Made by a program: the position numbers and the translations under genes. From NCBI GenBank assembly GCA_038363925.1, contig JAQQWL010000015.1, positions 558,001 to 622,000 on the forward strand: a stretch of 64,000 nt of DNA, in the 5' to 3' direction. Within the stretch, counting starts at the first letter, position 1. Each line of letters opens with the position of its first letter. The DNA comes from Apiospora phragmitis. Taxonomy: Eukaryota > Ascomycota > Sordariomycetes > Amphisphaeriales > Apiosporaceae. This document shows positions 58,926 to 64,000 of this stretch, one piece after another. The notes below the pieces were generated by a model, which was not told the origin of the DNA, ran no database searches, and saw only the letters and a program-made list of their open reading frames with translations.

Positions 58926-60374
58926 TTCTGTGGTAGAAGAGGGCGAGATTTGAGATAGGGGTGCCTGAGAATCAGGAGGTTGAGAAATGAAGCTAGAGGC
59001 CGTCATACTTATAGCCGCAAATGCATCCCCGATCTGCATGAGCCGCATTATCGTTGATTGTCGATGTCACCTCGGCCGGGAGTTGAACTGTTCAAATTGC
59101 CCGTTACGGATTTTCCTGCATTTTTCGGGCCAGTTCCGTGATAGGATGCGGTATTCCCGCCTTGGCTGATATTTTTCACCGTCTGCGCCGCGTAGAAGGA
59201 AAGACAAAGCGGGGTGGGTAGAGATGGTAGTCTATAGATATTGCGGTGGGTTGTGCCAAGAGAGCGTTATCGCCAAGGGGGCAAGGGTCCAGCGATAGCG
59301 GTGCGGGGGGTGCTTGGCGGTCCCTCCGGCACTTAGCCGATGACGATCGACAACTTGCCAGCGGAGCCGCCGACTTGGAGTAACTCTCCTGCAACTCTGC
59401 CTTTTACCGTGAATTAAGTGTTATAACAAGTGCTGACGGCCAATTCCCCCCTGTTAACGTTAGCAGGTATTACGCCAATCCTAAAGTACTAATGGGGTCT
59501 GGAATTCGCACATATAGGGACTCAAGGTTTGGGCCTATTATTACCAACAGGACGGGCGCCTTTCACTATGTAGCGGAACATTCAGGGAGCCTTCGAAGAT
59601 TTCATCTTCATTTTAAGTATAACCATATGTGTGATTCAAAGGATGATCCCTGGCATGCTGGGCTCGTCACGAATAGTCGATGAGACATACCGTAATACGG
59701 GTATACGGCGGTCGGACCCCTTATAATTACAGCAAACTTCTGGGTAAGCATCGACCCGACTTATTACAAAATCCACATAAGGCAGGGCCGTTGACAATCA
59801 AGCTATTCGCAAGGAGTACAAAGCCCACCAATGGTAAATAGGGTCATGTAAACCCATAGCGACTTGGCGTTAGTCGAGCTAGATCTCCGTAGCTTTTATA
59901 GCAAATTACAGAGATTGCGTGCTTCTGCTCCTCGTCCCTTGGCAGGCGAGAGGATTCACTGAAATTCAGTCTTACATGAACCATTCAAGTGGATTGTTCT
60001 GGTTCATTGGCTCTGAAACAAGGCCCTGAAAAGGACTTTGCAGATGCCGGATCCTTTGGCTAAAAACCCTTCAGCTGGGGAAATCAAGACATCCTCTTTC
60101 CACATCAAATAATCCAAAAAACAAAGACTTACGAACAACGAGTAAATCTGTATAACGAGCATTGTGTGCAAGACGCCTTTGTTTCAATGATATTGTGAGT
60201 AGTGTTCTAGAACGTCCATTGAATCAAGCCGAGGTATATAAAGCTGACCCCTGGTCAGGCATCTAATACAAAAGAAATACTAGACAGCATCATCCATTCA
60301 TTCATTATCAGTAGCCTCAATCTTCATCCGCTACTTTACTTTTACACTTTTACACTTTCATTCTTACCGCAACC
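58926..60374. promoter_or_regulatory. Divergent intergenic region, DAO gene / small protein
   Basis: About 1.45 kb without a convincing gene. A TATA-like TATATAAAG at about 60,236-60,244 lies roughly 130 bp before the next start codon, followed by a pyrimidine-rich leader with repeated TTTTACAC units, typical of a well expressed fungal gene. Confidence 0.45.
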
Positions 60375-60713
60375 ATGCCTTCTTTCGCTACCGTCTACGA
60401 GTACACCTGCGGACACACCCAGGAGGCTGTCCACTTTTCCACAGGGGAGGATGACAAGGTCATCAGGGATACCCTTCCCGTGGCGACTCGCTGTCGCATG
60501 TGCCTCTGCCGGGCGGTTCTCTCTGCCGTCAGCAGCAACATCACCTGCCTGCCCCTCAGCGCCATCCGGGAAGCCAAGGATGAGATCTTTGGCGAGATCT
60601 ACGGCATGAGCCAGGATGACACCAGGCTGTACCTCAAGGCTCTGGCGCAACGGGTGTGCCGTCCCAGCGAGATGGAGGGATTCCAGGCTGCGCTGGGCGA
60701 GCTTGTGGCTTGA
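60375..60713 (+). CDS. Small Cys-containing protein, unknown function (112 aa)
   Basis: Intact single-exon ORF in a good start context (CAACCATGCC), with a TATA-like box and pyrimidine-rich leader upstream. Residues 9-14 (EYTCGH) and 39-45 (CRMCLC) could together make a small Cys/His metal site; the C-terminal half is helical and charged. No signal peptide or membrane segment. I do not recognise a named family. Codon use is strongly biased to C-ending codons in the first half, which suggests real expression. Confidence 0.7.
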   Translation: MPSFATVYEYTCGHTQEAVHFSTGEDDKVIRDTLPVATRCRMCLCRAVLSAVSSNITCLPLSAIREAKDEIFGEIYGMSQDDTRLYLKALAQRVCRPSEMEGFQAALGELVA

Positions 60714-61271
60714 AACTAGTAAGGTGCCTTCGGGACCGGGATGTAAGCATCAGACCAGGGGCAACTGGATTTGCCTGGTTGGCGTGTTTTGGATTGAGTG
60801 GAAGGGCTGCTCGGAGGCTTAGTTAATACTTATTTTTATGTTCTTTCTAATACACGTACATAAATAGGCAATAGACATTGTAAATATACCAATGACATAC
60901 TATAGAAAACCACAAGTGCTTGGTGATAGTCGTCGGAGTGTGTCCACCAATGGCGCGAACAATACCAAGATCCAAAGCTGCCGTAATACGAGTCGCACTG
61001 TAGCACTCCAAGCGACCCAAAATAGGGGGGTCCCCCACGCTAATCCCCAGAGGTTCGTTCCCCCCAGAAGCCCCCCACGCGCTGCAACCCCAACGGTTTC
61101 TGAGCCGGGCCACCCGCCTCTCCACATTGCCGTTCTCGAATCTCAGCTCCAACATCTCATCTTATCTCGCCAAACTCTATCTCAATATCTCAATTGCAAC
61201 ATGCTTCAACGGTGCGCATTCGCCTTGAGCGTCTAGAAATTTAGCGGCAATGCTTGGTTCCATCCCCAGTC
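60714..61271. promoter_or_regulatory. Upstream region of the C2H2 regulator
   Basis: About 560 bp, C-rich near 61,020-61,090 and with a CT-rich leader at 61,130-61,200. No coding region seen. Confidence 0.4.
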
Positions 61272-63952
61272 ATGGCGTCACCCGCGGGATCGCAACAGTC
61301 TCCTAGTGCGCCCGGCTACACCTACAAGCGCGCCAGTCGCAAAGGCGCTGAGAAGAAGTTTCGATGTACCGACTGCCCCAAGGTCTACTCCAGAGCTGAG
61401 CACCTTCAGCGCCATGAATTGAACCGTACGTAATATCCTTGCTTGCGAACCGCTTTACTGACCCCGAGCCAGATAACCCAAAAGTTGTATACAAGTGCCA
61501 GCAGGCAGGCTGCTATCAGGCCTTCGTGCGCAAAGACCTCCTCGATAGACACGAGAGACGCCACTCTGCCAGCTACCAGCCGCGGAATCGCGCGAGCAGC
61601 TTCAACATGCCTCCAGAATCCCCTCCTCTCGAGCCACCAGTATTGTCACTGTCTCCGGCCATGGTCGCCGAGAGGCAGACTCAATCCGCTCAACAATTCC
61701 CGCTACCACCGTTACAGAGCGCACCTATGAATGCATCCGTTCTTTTGACTCCGGACTCCGATGTTTCAAGGTCCAAGTCACACCCGCTGCCGCCAGTCCC
61801 ATCCGCCCCGGTACTTCCAAGCACCGCTTGGCCTGCTGGGCCAATGGATTCAGCCAACATGATGCGCCCCAAACCAAGCTTCATGAGCCGAGAAGCATTA
61901 CCGCCCATGGCACCAGAGCAACAACAGCCAACATTTCTCCCTTATAGCTCAATGCCAATCTCGCCTTATGATAGTCCCTTAACCCGGGACAATTTTGCCC
62001 TGTGGCTATTTGATCCTCAGCGCACCTATGGCGAGATAAGCATGGCCAACGTCCCCTTCTTCGATGGCGGGCTCGAGTCGGCGTTCAATCACAACATCCA
62101 CTATGACCACGAGTCCTTGACGAGTCGGTCGCAATTGGAGTCAACCTCGACACATGCCACAGAGCCCTCTGACGATCTGATGTCGGACATGCGCCGCCGT
62201 GAGATCCTAAGGTGGGTCCAAGAGTTCCGGCAGAAGCAGCCCTCGTCCGACGCGCTTATGCCGAGTCTGGTGATGCAAGGGGCGAACGGCGACTTGCCGG
62301 GATTAAGCCTGGAAATGATGCGGGCGTGCGTGCGACAGTTCTGGGAGTCCGTGTCACCGCGCATGCCGATTGTGCACCAGCCCACCTTCTCGTCCAACCG
62401 TTGTGCGATCTTGCTGTTGATGGTGATGATTGGTCTTGGCGCTGCCTCCCTCAGCAGCCAAGCTCCCACGGATTCTTACAAGGAGTACGGGCCATTCGCG
62501 GATCTGGTTATTACCTATTCTCGGTGGGAAATTGTGACGGATAATGATTCCGCCCCTCCTACTGAGCTGTGGGTTGCCCAAGCCCTGCTTCTCGTTGAGT
62601 TCTACGAGAAGATGCTCTCGAACCGCAAGCTTCACGAAAGAGCGCACATATACCACAGTGTGACTCTAACCCTTCTGCGGCGTGGTAGCCCCTTGATTGG
62701 CCGTGCAGGAAGTGAATCGCCACCAGAGGCCCAAGTGAACAACGAGAACCCGGCCGCGACAGATGCGAGGACGTGGTGGTCCCGCTGGGCCGACACCGAA
62801 GCGATGCTCCGGGTCGTCTACGCAGCATTCATGATGGACACTATTCATGCTGCCATGTTCGGCCACACTGCCGACATGACACCGCACGAGATACGTTTAC
62901 CGCTACCATGCGACGAGACCTTATGGTTAGCGTCTACGCCAGAGAAGGTTCGCGAGCAAGAGGCGAGCTTTCGCATGTACGGCGTGAAACAGGTTTCGTT
63001 TCTCGATGGACTCAAACAGGCCATTCATGGGAAAGAAGTCCAGACTCATTCGTTCGGTCGCATGATCATCATGAGCGGACTTCTTAGTGTGGGGTGGCAT
63101 CTCAACCACCGAGAAACGCACTTGAGCTGGCTAGAGCTCGGAGGAGGGGTCTCTTCCGATCGACGCGAGAAATGGTCGAAGATGCTTCTGACAGCCTTCG
63201 ACAGGTGGAAGTCCAGCTTTGACAGGGCTATGGGCACGAACGACAGCAACCCGAACGGCGAGGCAAAGACGGGAGCGAATGGACTTATCCAGAGCGCCGC
63301 CGTCCTGTATCACCTCGCCCAGTTCAGCCTTTACATCGACATTGTCGACTGCCAAGTGTATGCCGGCGCCAAACGGCTACTCGGGCGCAAGATCACGACC
63401 CGCGACTTCGGCAATGTCGTGGCCAGGATGCGGACGTGGTCGAACCAGCCATCCACACGCCATGCGGTGCTCCACGCCTTCAAGCTGCTCAACCAGGTGC
63501 TGGTGGACCCCTTCCAGCGCCCGCGGCCGAGGTACCACGTAGGCACCGGCGGCTTGATCCAGAACACGCAGTACTCGTGCCGCAACGACCCAGATCCGCA
63601 CCGGCCGTGGATACTGTACTACGCGACGCTGAGCATATGGTGCTTTGTCCAGGCCCTTGGACACAATGGCGCACGTTCTTTGACAACAAGTGCAGGGTTA
63701 CATCATCGACATCCGCAGCAGCATCACCACATGACCATTCCACCGAAAATGAGCTTGGCTGAGTACCTCGCGAGTGTCGCGGGCCTGCACATGTTGGATA
63801 AGCACACCTCGGCTAACCTGGGGACGGGGCTGCCTGATCTTCTGGATACCGTCGGTAGCCTTGCGGCGGAGTCGCACTCGGAGCTGTTGCAGGAGGCGCA
63901 TGGTCGGCTGCAGCAGTGTAGAGAGATATTGGCAGGTAGGCAGTGCCAATGA
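61272..63952 (+). CDS. C2H2 zinc-finger transcription factor with fungal regulatory domain (877 aa)
   Basis: Sequence-specific regulator. Exons 61272-61425 and 61473-63952 (47-nt intron GTACGT..CTGAC..CCAG), total 878 codons with no frame break. Two adjacent C2H2 fingers: FRCTDCPKVYSRAEHLQRH at about 31-49, split from its last ligands by the intron, and CQQAGC...LLDRHERRH at about 62-84. A Pro/Ser-rich linker follows to about residue 230. The remaining two thirds carry the helical middle-homology region of fungal regulators, with MMRACVRQFWESVSPRMPIV beginning the domain and repeated hydrophobic helices after it. The combination of two N-terminal C2H2 fingers and this domain is common in filamentous ascomycetes. 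Not obviously tied to the cluster across the island. Confidence 0.9.
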
Positions 63953-64000
63953 CAGGTGCAGCCCGTGAGGGCTTAAATTTCGGCTAGTGAGCCCATTTTC

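Noticed and set aside
1..64000. CRISPR arrays, bacterial operons, phage or viral genes
   Set aside because: Introns, fungal protein families and RIP show a eukaryotic nuclear locus; no regularly spaced repeat array or viral gene was seen.

Overview
The window is nuclear DNA of a filamentous ascomycete (Pezizomycotina). Genes have short GT..AG introns (about 40-100 nt) with CTAAC/CTGAC-type branch sites, coding DNA is GC-rich, and the families are typical of fungal secondary metabolism. The middle holds a 29.6 kb AT-rich block of transposons with the signature of repeat-induced point mutation (RIP): CpA/TpG almost gone, TpA in great excess, CpG kept, every reading frame full of stops. I cannot name the species.

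Left arm, 1-24,008: a secondary-metabolite cluster. In order: a multimodular NRPS that runs off the left edge (minus), an 11-exon class I terpene synthase (minus), a cytochrome P450 (plus), an SREBP-like bHLH regulator (minus), a DHA2-type MFS exporter (plus), a decayed 2-oxoglutarate/Fe(II) oxygenase (minus), an alpha/beta hydrolase (plus) and a DHA1-type MFS exporter (plus). An NRPS beside a terpene cyclase with oxidative tailoring genes suggests a terpene-amino-acid hybrid or two intertwined pathways. The 10-mer GTGGCACCAC, core of the interrupted palindrome GGTGG-CA-CCACC, occurs six times in this arm, every time between genes, and is the best candidate for a cluster-wide operator.

Middle, 24,009-53,714: a transposon graveyard that can be unpicked layer by layer from target-site duplications. 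It holds a Fot1/pogo-like DNA transposon split by a solo LTR; a Ty1/copia-like element; and an outer Ty3/gypsy chromovirus-like element (minus; TSD TAGCG) that contains a complete second gypsy element (plus; TSD GTAAA) and two solo LTRs. The inner gypsy element carries a second Fot1-like transposon in its 5' LTR.

Right arm, 53,715-64,000: a 5'-truncated berberine-bridge-type FAD oxidoreductase and an F-box gene, both with nonsense codons of the kind RIP makes (probable leakage from the island), a small unknown ORF, a DAO-type FAD oxidoreductase, a short Cys-containing protein, and a long C2H2 zinc-finger regulator.

Nine single-base frame breaks interrupt otherwise well conserved proteins (four in the NRPS; one each in the P450, the DHA2 transporter, the F-box gene, the small unknown ORF and the DAO oxidoreductase). 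All lie in or beside short G/C homopolymers, with insertions and deletions mixed. This looks more like consensus-sequence error than decay, so gene coordinates below span the breaks.
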